Below are positions 35,599 to 45,909 of a stretch of 64,000 nucleotides of DNA, one piece after another; within the stretch, counting starts at the first letter, position 1; every line of letters begins with the position of its first letter. The notes under the pieces were generated by a model. That model saw nothing but the letters and a program-made list of their open reading frames with translations, was not told the origin of the DNA and did not search any database. The DNA comes from Mikania micrantha (taxonomy: Eukaryota; Streptophyta; Magnoliopsida; Asterales; Asteraceae), in assembly GCA_009363875.1 (NCBI GenBank), contig CM018696.1, positions 94,232,545 through 94,296,544 on the forward strand, in the 5' to 3' direction. The translations under genes and the position numbers were made by a program.

Positions 35599-38500
35599 TA
35601 TTCAATTAAGAACAAATGTTAGTTGAGAACCAAAAGAACCATTTATACCACATGATTTAAAGCGCATACAAGTAATTTTTTTGAAGTGCAAGGAAGTTAC
35701 TTTTATGCCCATTGAATCATATGGCTATAATTGATTTTTTTAAGTTCTGAACAACTTATTGGTTCTCATTTAAATGCATCCTATATATATGTATGTATAT
35801 TTATTTATTTATATATATTTATTTAAGGTTGTGGAGGCATGCTCTGCACTTACTTCTCTTGCCTCAGATGTAACTGTGGCACTTCAGTTAATGAAATGTG
35901 ACATTATGCAACCCATTAAAAGAGTACTTACATCTAATGGCCCTCAAGAACTAAAATCAGTTTTGCAAGTTGTGGGCAAGTTGGGTTTTGTCTCTGATAT
36001 GGTGGCCCAAAAAATGCTTAGCAAGGATGTGATGAAATCATTAAAGTTATTATGTGCTCATAAAGATCCAGAGGTATTAAAAGTTTCAATTAACTTACCT
36101 CTAATAGATTTTCCAAAAGTTCTTATCAAGGATGTGATGAAATCATTACAATATATCTAGGTACAAAGGTTGGCTTTAATAGCTGTTGGAAACTTAGCTT
36201 TTTGTCTAGAGAATCGGCAAGTCCTTGTTGCTTCTGAAAGTTTAAGAGATCTTCTTTTGAGGCTTACTCTTTCATCTGAACGGCGTGTGAGCAAAGCTGC
36301 AGCTCGTGTTCTGGCAATTCTTGGTTGTTTGAGTGATGACAGTAATTTTCAAAATCAAATTATTTTGGTGTATAAAATTTGTTAAATTTAGGTTATTGCA
36401 TGTTTTATTATAGGGGAGAATGAGAATCTAAGACGTGCTATCAAAGGAAGGCAGGTCCCAAAGCAAGGTTTAAGGATACTTGCGATGGATGGTGGTGGGA
36501 TGAAAGGTCTTGCCACTGTTAGGATCCTTAAGGAAATTGAAAATGGTACTGGGAAACGGATACATGAGATGTTTGACCTAATATGCGGCACGTCAACTGG
36601 CGGCATGTTGGCAGTTGCTCTTGGAATAAAGCTAATGTCTTTGGAACAATGTGAAGATATATACAAAAATCTTGGTACTTCTAATGTGTTGCATTTATAG
36701 AAATTACCTCAAAAAATATTGAAGTGTATGTGTGTAATATTTTGATTTATATTTTTACAGGAAAACTTGTTTTTGCTGAACCTGTTCCTAAGGATAATGA
36801 AGCGGCAACTTGGAGAGAAAAGTTGGATCAGCTTTACAAGAGTTCATCCCAAAGTTTTAGAGTTGTTGTACATGGATCTAAAGTACGTGATTTCCGTTTA
36901 CATTTTTGTCGAATTTGGCAAAAGCATTTATTGCAATAATTTATTATTTTCACAATTAATGATGTTTCAAGGAAAATAAACCCTTAAACTACCAGTTTCA
37001 ACTTTGTCCAGCACAGTGCCGATCAGTTTGAGAGGTTGTTGAAGGAGATGTGTGCTGACGAGGATGGAGATTTGTTGATAGATTCATCTGTAAAACGGAT
37101 TCCCAAAGTTTTTGTTGTATCAACATTAGTCAATGTGGCACCAGCACAGCCATTTATATTTCGTAACTATCAGGTTTGTGTTTGCACGAATTGTTATTAA
37201 CATTCACGTGTTATTTGCTTTTTATTGCAAGACAATTAAGTGTTCATATTATAGTATCCAGCTGGCACACATGAAGTCCCTTTGATGATGTCAGAAAACA
37301 TTATGACAAATGGATCAGGAACATCAACTGCTGGTCCCCAAGTAGGATATAAAAGGAGTGCTTATATGGGAAGTTGTAGGCATGACTTATGGCAAGCTAT
37401 AAGAGCATCATCTGCAGCTCCATATTATCTTGATGATTACTCTGATGGTACCATATACTTATTTGAGGCAAGATATTATTTAATGTGTATTTAAACATTA
37501 TCTATCTATATATATATATATGCAGGTGTTCTTCGTTGGCAAGATGGTGCTATTGTTGCAAATAACCCCACTATATTTGCAATTCGTGAAGCTCAGCTTC
37601 TGTGGCCAGATGCAAAAATTGACACTTTGGTTTCAATTGGTTGTTGTTCTGTTCCAACAAAGGTAAATTTCACCTGAATCTGTTAGTGATACAAATATAT
37701 GAAACCCTAAACATTATTTAATAATGAATCTAGGCTCGTAAAGGTGGATGGCGTTACTTGGACACTGGTCAAGTTTTGATTGAGAGTGCATGCTCAGTTG
37801 AACGGGTTGAGGAAGCACTGAGCACATTGTTACCTATGGTTCCTGAAATACACTATTTTCGTTTCAATCCAGGTGTAATATGAATATCCTGATTCTTGAT
37901 ATCACATTAGTTGATTTATGCACCTTTTAAAACAAATTGTTTTTTTTTTCCGCAGTTGATGAACGGTGTGATATGGAGTTGGATGAAACAGACCCCACTG
38001 TCTGGCTAAAGTTAGAGGCAGCAACAGATGAATATATACAGAATAATTCTCCTGCATTCAAAAAGGTTGGTGAGAGATTATTGCTGAACCATAATGATGA
38101 AAAACTACCAGATAATCTCACCTCTCAGCAGTTTTCCAAAGCCAATGGACCCAATACTGGTATAATTTCTAAACTTGGGATCTATTTGATTTAATGGAAA
38201 GAAATGGCTAAAGATAAGGAATGGGATGAACAAATGGAATGATCCATTTTATGCCATTGTCATGTTTGGTTGCTATTTAGGAATGGTAGAGCCATTCAAG
38301 TATGTTTTTTTTTTTTATATTTATTTTTTATTTACTTTTCTTCTCGTTTTCCCCTTTCAGCTCTCTTCAAACAATCTAACAGGCCTTGTTCTGAGAAAGG
38401 TCAAATTTTTTTTATAAAGTATATAATAGTTTATAAATCAAAATTTTACTTTTATTTGTTACATAACTTATCAAAAACACGGAACTTTGTATCTTCAAAA

Positions 38501-41070
38501 CTAAAAAGAGTAACGAACTAGAAGATTAGGAAAATCTCCAATAAGATCACAAAATAAATTTGTAGTAAATTTATAGAATGAAACTATATTTTTAATCTAG
38601 GTTTAAAATGTTTCTGAGCAATTTGTGTTATTGTTGAAGAAAAAGAATACATTACTTTGTAATACTTGATCCTCCCCCCAAATAAATAAATAATAATAAC
38701 AAAATAAAACAAGAAAAAAGTCCCATGGATTGAAGGAATCCACATCCTATTCCTACATGCTAAAGAAATGCATCTTTTTAATTCCTTCTAAACAACCAAT
38801 TTCATTCCACCTTCCATCCCTGCATATCAGAAGCTGCCTCATTGTTGGTGATTTCTGATTATACTTGCAGCATCTCATATTAAGTTTTAAGTTTTTAGCC
38901 TCTAAATCTCATATTCTCATATATTATATTTAATTAACAGGTGAAAACACTCCATCTTTAGGGTGGAGACGTTATGTTCTACTAGTGGAAGCTTCTCACA
39001 ACCCCAATTCTGGAAGAGTTTATAACCATGCTCGTTCACTTCAAATATTTTGTTCTGATCACAATATAAAACTATCACTTCTAAATGCTGCATCAAGAAC
39101 ACTTAATAACAAGCCTGATCCAGGGACATCTTTTCCAACACCCTTCACATCACCATTATTCACTGGAAGCTTCCCATCAAGCCCACTTCTTTATAGTCCT
39201 GATCTTGGAATTCATAGGGTTGGCAGAATTGAATCTGTACCACATTTAAGCCTTGATGGGTTCCATTCTGGAAGGACCTCTTCCCCTCCGGAGTCACCAA
39301 CAGTACCCAGGCAGCTGTCATTTCCTGTTCGGGTATTACATGAAAAATTACAGAATTCACCACAAGTTGGAGTAGTACACTTGGCTCTACAAAATGATAC
39401 CACTGGCTCAATTTTAAGGTCATTTACTTAATTCCTTTATTTTGACTAAAATTGTTAGCTGTAAGCATCAAAAAATTTGTTATTCTGTATAGTTTGCGAA
39501 CGAAGGGTTTTCCTTTAATAAATAATAGAAGTTGCAATTTTAACTGTCTTATTGTAACTTGTAAGCAGGTTGATTTGGGATATGTCTCATATCTAATGAC
39601 CAAATGGTAAACTCTATAAATGAAGCTTAAAAGATAACACGTCAAATGGTTCAAATATGGGCTAAAAGTTGCCCATGGTGTATTTGTAATGATTACAGCC
39701 TCCTAAATTAATACGTTAATATGTTTAGATTATTATTGATTTATTGCAATAATATACACCCTTTTGAAGCATCAGTTGACAGATTTTGAACATATATAAA
39801 AAATATTTCAGGTCAACTGACCCGATCCAAACTAAAATCACCGTTTTCTTTCAAATATGCTGCCCAACATGCCAAACTTTCCACCTCTAAGAACTGGTAT
39901 GGGTCAACACAACCTGATCCAAATCAAAATTACCCATTTTGATCTGAATGTGTTATACAACCTCGCCAACTTTCCACCTCCAATAATTATTGGACGTTTG
40001 CTTATTTTGGTTAGTGTATTTTTGAAGTCTTGGTTCTATTGTTTCAATCTCCTGGCCTTCTGTCCTGAAAAGACAATTTCAAAGTTTTCACCCCTTAATC
40101 TAAGTTGTGTTTTCCTTGTTTTAGTTGGCAAAATGATGTGTTTGTAGTGGCGGAACCAGGAGAATTAGCTGAGAAGTTTATACAGAATGTCAAATATAGT
40201 CTGCTATCAATGTTAAAAGGCCGACGTAGAAAGTACACATCAGCAATAACCAACATCTCTTCTGTTTCTGATTTGGTTGCTTGTCGGCCTTATTTTCAGA
40301 TAGGCGGTGTGGTGCATCGTTATATAGGACGCCAAACCCAAGTATGCTTATGTGGCTTTATGGTTTATTTATCTCATTTGATTTTTTAATGTCAAAATGA
40401 TTAAATACGGTTTTGTATCTTAATGATTTGTGAAGGTGATGGAAGATGACCAAGAAATTGGGGCCTACATGTTCCGCAGGACAGTCCCTTCTATGCACTT
40501 GACTCCTGAAGACGTGCGTTGGATGGTATGCTTGTAGATAATCATACTTTTAATTTTTTAAATTAGGTCTACTTTGGCTTAGTTAACTGGAATTTTATTT
40601 TTTTATTGTTGGTAAATTTGCAGGTTGGTGCTTGGAGGGATAGAATAATAATATGCACATGTTTATATGGTCCTTCACCAGCTCTAATAAAGGCATTCCT
40701 AGACTCTGGTGCTAAAGCTGTCATCTGTCCATCTTCAGAACCCCAAGAAATGCAGTTGACTAATTTTCACGGGTCAACTGAATTCAACGACTTTGAAACT
40801 GGAAAGTTTGAAATTGGGGTAGATGAAGGAGATGATGAATATACAGAGCCCATCAGCCCAGCAAGTGATTGGGAAGACAGCGAGACTGATAAAGGTACTG
40901 ATAAAGGGATGTTAGTATGGGATGATGATGAAGATGAGCTGTCAAGATTTGTGTGCCAGCTGTACGATTTGATATTTATGAGTGGAGCTCGAGTTAATGT
41001 TGCTTTACAACAAGCTCTTGCATCTCATCCAACCATAAGGTATTCATGTCATTTCCCTCGTGTAACTTAA
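32444..41070 (+). CDS. pPLAI: patatin-related phospholipase A I (LRR-armadillo-patatin)
   Basis: There are eighteen coding exons, all GT-AG: 32444-33010, 33822-33969, 34135-34213, 34327-34480, 34574-34783, 35828-36073, 36161-36323, 36414-36674, 36761-36882, 37012-37173, 37255-37447, 37526-37662, 37734-37872, 37956-38159, 38941-39418, 40125-40341, 40436-40525, 40624-41070. They join in frame to about 1338 residues. Order: N-terminal MSWGLGWKRPSDVFHLSL; leucine-rich repeats (~190-310, LPLLEKLFLDNNKLTVLP); armadillo-like region (~330-520); patatin lipase with DGGGMKG (548-554), GTSTG nucleophile Ser583 and catalytic Asp775 in DGA; acidic tail. Known for the family: cytosolic or plastid-associated acyl hydrolase acting on phospho- and galactolipids, linked to jasmonate supply and fungal resistance. 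The exon 5 donor may be 34781 instead of 34784. Confidence 0.93.
33390..33740 (+). mobile_element. LINE/SINE 3' tail in pPLAI-like intron 1
   Basis: It shares the tail ggggtctcttcggaagcaacg, cgggatagggataag and gactctactgattagtggga with the RTE LINE tail at 12535-12660. There is no coding part. Confidence 0.55.
34878..35274. mobile_element. hAT-like MITE in pPLAI-like intron 5
   Basis: The ends TAGTTGACAAA and TTTGACAACTA are inverted, followed inward by GC-rich cgggcgctcgcctaggcc and ctaggctccgagcgcggc. The target duplication is unclear because the right flank is a (TA)n run. Confidence 0.6.
35276..35321. repeat. (TA)n microsatellite
   Basis: About 23 TA units directly precede the fold-back element at 35322. 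Confidence 0.95.
35322..35568. mobile_element. fold-back MITE embedded in a (TA)n tract
   Basis: It starts TAGGGATTGAATCCTATGAA and ends with the inverted copy TTCATAGGATTCAATCCCTA, apart from one difference (aaatcccaa versus aaaacccaa). The arms are nearly identical for about 100 bp each, leaving a short loop. TA repeats lie on both sides, as for Micron-type MITEs that target TA microsatellites. A diverged relative is at 57519-57772. Confidence 0.85.
35578..35795. mobile_element. second TA-flanked fold-back element in pPLAI-like intron 5
   Basis: After a (TA)/(GA) run, weak inverted arms are visible (gttgagaaccaaaagaacc versus ttattggttctcatttaaa), ending in another TA run. The boundaries are approximate. 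Confidence 0.45.
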
Positions 41071-42435
41071 CGTTGTATCACAAATACAAGACATATATTA
41101 AAAAAAATGGAAAAAATCACATTAGAAGCTTATAATAGAGAAGCTATAGTTAAAGGGTTATACTGCTGTTATAAAGACGAGATATGTGAGAGACTGTTTT
41201 TGTGACTTCAAACCTGTGGCTGCAAGGCTTGAGAATATAGAGAATAGAATAATCAAGAGGTACATTGCAATTTGAGGGTTACCCTGCAAATTTTGTGTAT
41301 ATACACCTTCAAAGGTGTATTTGCTTAAAGATAGTAATACCTCATGCATAATATGTTGTACTTAATGTTTACATGATGGTCACTTGTCTTTGGCACGCAT
41401 TCAGTTCAACCATGACTCGTGCACACACTTCCTACTCTCCATTTTTATTTTTATAGTTTATATCTAGGTTCTGATTGAGAGAGATATTGATGCGTGCACG
41501 GTGCATGTATGTTAAAGAGCATGCGTTGTTCATGTATAAATCTTCAATAAAGATAAGTACATATCTTTTGCCACTTTGATAGATTGAAGTGACTGGACCA
41601 CATATGTTTATATGAATCAATTGTAGCACGCCAATGACTCTCCTTTTGTATTGCTTCTCTTTGTTATTTTCCAATAGCACACTTCTTGTACATTTTTTAT
41701 TTCTACATTACTGTAGGCAATGCTTCTTATATATGCATTGTTTTATGGTCCACATTAGTGAACCTTCCGTGACAAATATGAGTTTGTTGATCTTCACTAA
41801 CTTGGAAATATTTAATTAAAAGCATATTTACTTTACCAATCACTAGATACATTATGTTTCTTGGGGATGAAAAACTTCACATTTTTCTCCTCAAATAATA
41901 AAGGTCAATGTTTTATATTTCAATTGAGTGAACTAAAGAGATTAAAAGTTAAATGAGGGACATACACAGTATAATTGTAGGTTTCATCAAGGTGAATGAA
42001 TCAATGCATGCGGAGTCTAAGAACCGTATGCTTTTCGTATTTGTAAGGTATATGCTTTTCATACTTTTTCAAAAGCCATCAAAAGGAGTTCTTGATTCTC
42101 TTCATACTCTGCATGGTTAATGGTTATCTCTACTAGGACATTCACATTGGAAAATGTTCCCTTTTATGATATTTATTAAAGATTTTGGAAGATGATGATG
42201 AGGTGGTTGGGGGGTGGAAGTTGCAACGATGATGGTGGGAGTGGCAGTTATGGAGCGATGGCAACAATGGTGGTGGTGGCAACAACTGTAATGGTGGAGG
42301 TCCCAAGGACAACCATTACAGGGGCGATGAATTTGGTGGTGTGAAAAATTCTAGCTCTTTATTGAATTAGAGAAATTGTGAGTTTTTAGGTGACGCTTAC
42401 TCTATAAATGTAAGGTGGAATGTAATAGAATATTA
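41071..42435. other. pPLAI-like 3' flank with copia debris
   Basis: Apart from the integrase remnant (41480-41860), 41870-42190 is unclassified and 42195-42340 is a GATGGTGG-rich low-complexity patch. No gene seen. Confidence 0.5.
41480..41860 (-). pseudogene. copia integrase fragment
   Basis: Minus-strand translation reads VLQLIHINICGPVTSIYQSG then KRYVLIFIEDL, the start of a copia integrase core. The usual Asp of the HxDxCGP motif is Asn. Upstream sequence to about 41860 resembles the GAG-pre-integrase region with stops. No LTRs are recognised nearby. Confidence 0.6.
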
Positions 42436-43132
42436 CTAGGTTATATACCCGTGTATTACACGGGTTTAAAAATAAAAATTATGCAATTTTATGATGTTTT
42501 ATTAAATTTAAATACATAATTAAAAGAATTTTATTACATAAAAAATATAAAATAAAAGTATAATTAAGAGATTTAAATCTTTAACATTTTTTTACGTCAC
42601 ATTTGTGTTTTATTTGAAATTAAATTTTTTTATTGTGTTTATGCTTATATTATGAATTTCATTATTAAAAAAGTTGTCAATTAATAATTTTTGTAATAAA
42701 TTGTTAATAGAATTAATATTTAAAAAATAACAAACTTTGTTTCAATTTAAAATAAAACAAAATACATGATTTTGTTCTATAAAAAATAGTATTAATAGGA
42801 TTTAACACAATATTAAATTAATTAGAAAAAGATTTTAGTTAAACATTCCTTAAATAACAAATTGTTAATAGAATTAATATTTGAAAAATAACAAACTTTG
42901 TTTCAATTTAAAATAAAACAAAACACATGGTTTTGTTCTATGAAACATAGTATTGATTGGATTTAACACAATATTAAATTAATTAGAAAAATATTTTTAT
43001 TAAACATTCCTTAAATATAATTTTATAAATAAAAGAATGTTTTTATTTAATTATCATTTAAATTAAATAAGAAAGTGAATATGAAAATGCCATGTGGTAT
43101 TTATGTGAAATCATTTATTAGTAGTAGGATGA
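42436..43132 (-). mobile_element. non-autonomous Helitron, minus strand
   Basis: On the minus strand it starts TCATCCTACTACTAATAAAT (right end, 43132). It ends with the hairpin CCCGTGTAATACACGGG followed by CTAG (42439-42436). The flanks A and T fit an A|T target. It contains a 161-bp internal tandem duplication (units starting near 42701 and 42862). Confidence 0.82.
42701..43022. repeat. 161-bp tandem duplication inside the minus-strand Helitron
   Basis: Two diverged copies share ttgttaatagaattaatattt, aacaaactttgtttcaattt and aacattccttaaata. Confidence 0.85.
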
Positions 43133-43251
43133 TGAAATGGAAAAAAGAAAACATGTTTGTTAATCAATAATTAATCATATGCAATTCTTCGATGTAACAT
43201 ATTTTCATTCCTTGAGAGGAAAGGTGTTTGCTTAAGGAATGAAATAATTAA

Positions 43252-43863
43252 GGGAAAATTACCAAAATAGCCACTTTGACCAAAAAGTTATCCAAAATGT
43301 CCATTTGACTTTACAAATGCCAAAATGTCCATAACCTTTACAGGCGCCGGCGCCTGTGTACACACGGGCGGGCGCCTGTGTAATATCCAATCAAAAAACG
43401 CCACGTTTTCTACACAGGCGCCCACGCCCCTTAAAAACCACGAACGCCCGTATAAAAAAAAATTGTCACGGGCGTCGGGCCCACACTGACACATCTGTCA
43501 CGGGCGTCCGACCGTAAAGAAAAAAAAAAAAAAAATCCCGGGTCAAGTCACAGGCGCCCAGACCACCTACACAGGCGCCCGAACCGACCACACGGGCGCC
43601 CAAACCTAGTTACGGGCGTCCAAACTTTTTTTTTCGAAAAAAGTGCCACAGGCGCCCGCCTGTAACACACAGGCGCCCGCCTGTAACACACAGGCGCCCG
43701 CCTGTGTAGTACAGGCGTCCGCCCGTACAAGTTTTTTTTTTTTTTTTTTTTTTTTTTGAATCTTTATTTTATAGGCGTCCGACCATAAAGACGGGTATAT
43801 ATATGCGTAAAGTGTCCCTACCTAAAACGCTCACTTTTTTTTTGCAAACAAATTTGAAAATGG
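43252..43863. repeat. left terminal inverted repeat of the MULE
   Basis: Its outer ~80 bp is AT-rich. Then come about 14 GC-rich repeats (43340-43790) based on CAGGCGCCCGCCTG, starting with the 18-bp perfect palindrome ACAGGCGCCGGCGCCTGT. A poly-T run, a TATA box (43796-43804), a short leader and the ATG of the first gene at 43860 follow. Confidence 0.95.
43796..43804 (+). promoter_or_regulatory. TATA box of the left terminal repeat
   Basis: TATATATAT lies about 56-64 bp upstream of the ATG at 43860, leaving a leader of roughly 30 nt. The same sequence occurs inverted at 54087-54095 for the transposase. Confidence 0.7.
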
Positions 43864-44890
43864 ATAAACAATTTTTTTCTCAACCAACAGATAAACCTTC
43901 GAAATGGATATTATCAAAATGGAGAACATTAAAAAGCAACACTGAAGGATCTAGTGATCAGAATCACCAAAATGCGGAACCTGTAAATGAACCGGTAAAA
44001 AAACGAAAATGGGCTATTCCTGACGATGAGTCTGACAATTGGTCGAACGACGTTGTTGAGTTTTATCAGAATGGCGACTCAACATATTGTTACTCAGCAG
44101 TGTTTTTCAAAAATGAAAGATTGGACACGCAATTTTGGGGTACTTTGCTCGGATACAGTTCCAACGGAAATTTATTAGCAAATGTAAGAATATCATTTAA
44201 ACTTTCTGTTTTTAATATTAAAATTGGTTTAACATAAGTATTTATTTTATATTATAAATATAACAGCATGTTGAAGGATGGGTTGGCAGACTAATTAAAT
44301 GGAGGTCTAGAGAAGTTCAAAAGAATTCAAATTTAAATTTGCGTTGGAGCATATTACCGCCGTCTTTTGTTACCCTTTTGTTAGATTCGTGTAGCAAAAA
44401 TGCTACACAGTTTGCAAATGGCAAACATTTACCCTTTCCTTCATTTTTTGAAGTAGATCATGTCTATTTGCCGTATTGTTTCAAACGTCAAGAGTGGTGT
44501 CTACTTAAAGTCGATTTGAACACTCAAGAACTAGTTTTATATGAGAACAAACGCCTGACTGGCGATGAATACAGATCAAATTTCCATCCGATAATGGTTA
44601 AGATTGCAGTTTATTTTACAGCCTTATTAGTAAACATTCGGTATTGGAAACTTACAAAACGTCCAGAAAGAACTGTATCATTTGGGATGAATGACGATTT
44701 CGTGAGGTCGTCGAACGAATTACACGGCAACGAAGCTGTTTACGTTTGCATGGTGATGGAACATTTGGTGACTGGAAAACCAATTAATTTAGAACTAGAT
44801 TTTAAAAATTGCTGTATCTCTTACCGACGATTCATGGCTGATCAAATGTATTTTTGGCGTTGTTTACCGAGTGTTGATAATAAAAAATGA
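43860..44890 (+). CDS. ULP1/C48-like protein lacking all catalytic residues
   Basis: Exons 43860-44183 and 44267-44890 join in frame to 315 residues. I chose the ATG at 43860 because the one at 43803 overlaps the TATA box. The C-terminal ~200 residues align with the protease domain of the neighbouring ULP gene: HVEGWVGRLI with HIDGWINKLM, VDHVYLPYC with FYVPINM. The intron falls at the same point in both. The three catalytic positions are replaced: His of QHW is Glu (RQEWCLL), Asp of VYDS is Glu (LYENKR), and Cys of GDCGV is Glu (GNEAVYVC). The reading frame is otherwise open. Inference: a paralogue kept for a non-proteolytic role, or a young relic. A lysine-rich KKRKW near residue 40 could be a nuclear signal. 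Confidence 0.82.
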
Positions 44891-45042
44891 ATGGTATATT
44901 GTCTGATTTCATGTTATTGTTGTTTAAAACTATTATTTATTATTTTATCCTATCTATATTATATAAAATAAAAAAAATGATATAAAAGGAGATCATATTA
45001 CAAAAACTAACAACATACCATTTAGAAAACAAACAAAATTAG

Positions 45043-45381
45043 CTAAGTACTAAAATCTGAATCCGGTTCGTGTTCATCTTCCCATGGGTTGTGATAACCA
45101 GAAAACGAATCATCATACTCGTCTTGCCATGGATCACAAGGCACGTACTCATCCTCTGGTCTATTTTCATACAAAATCTGAAGGTAATCATCCTCAGTCT
45201 ATGGAACAAACTCGTCTTCAGAAGGATAATAATCGTCTACCGAACTATTCAGATCCGGCAAAAAAGTTTCGAATGCCAGGTTCCAGAAATCATCTTCGGT
45301 TGTTTGAACCTGCTGCTCTTGTACGTTTACCTCTGTCAACTTATTTTCATTCTTTAACATCTTCAATATGGTAACCTTCAT
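45043..45381 (-). pseudogene. small acidic protein ORF with an internal TAG
   Basis: The minus frame from ATG 45381 reads about 60 residues to ...YYPSEDEFVP, then TAG (45201-45199), and continues open for another ~51 residues (TEDDYLQILYENRPEDEYVP...) to a second stop at 45045-45043. The sequence is very acidic and repeats an S/PEDE(F/Y)VP motif before and after the stop, so the two halves belong together. A TATA box (minus, 45406-45397) lies only ~20 bp from the first ATG, so the ATG at 45360 is the likelier start. No known family recognised. It faces away from the ULP gene across a GC-repeat array. Confidence 0.5.
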
Positions 45382-45435
45382 CTGGGCACGACGGCCTTAT
45401 ATATACAATTTATTTATATTTTTATCACTAATTAA

Positions 45436-45740
45436 CCGCCCATGTAAAACAGGCGCCCGCCTAAATTAAACAGGCGCCCGCCCAATCTAAACAGGCGCCC
45501 GATTGTTTCAAATAGGCGTCCAAATGTACTATTTAGGCGGCCGAATTATAATAAAAATAAAAAAAAGTTGAAGGCGTCCGACTGTACTATAAAGTCGCCC
45601 GACTTTAATATACAGGCGCCCGATTAGTAATTAAAAAAAAAAAAAAAAAAAACCTAAATAGGCGTCCGCCTGTGTGTTACAGGCGTCCGCCTGTAACTCA
45701 CAGGCGTCCGCCTCTATGTTACAGGCGCCCGCCCATGTAG
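45436..45740. repeat. internal GC-rich palindromic repeat array (B)
   Basis: About a dozen copies of (A)CAGGCG(C/T)CCGCCTGT-like units at 18-25 bp spacing, in otherwise AT-rich DNA. It lies between the divergently read acidic ORF and the ULP gene, so it occupies their shared promoter region. It ends about 170 bp before the ULP start codon. Confidence 0.9.
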
Positions 45741-45909
45741 TTTTGCCGCTTCGTTTTCCCGCCGAATTCCAAACGCCTGGACGCCTACATAAGAAATTTT
45801 TGGGTTTGGGAAGGACCACACGACGATTAGGACCTCCAGAACACGTGTAGAAAACGACACTCGATTTTACTACTTTTGGGTTACGCTTTAAAGTGTACAA
45901 TTTAAGAAA

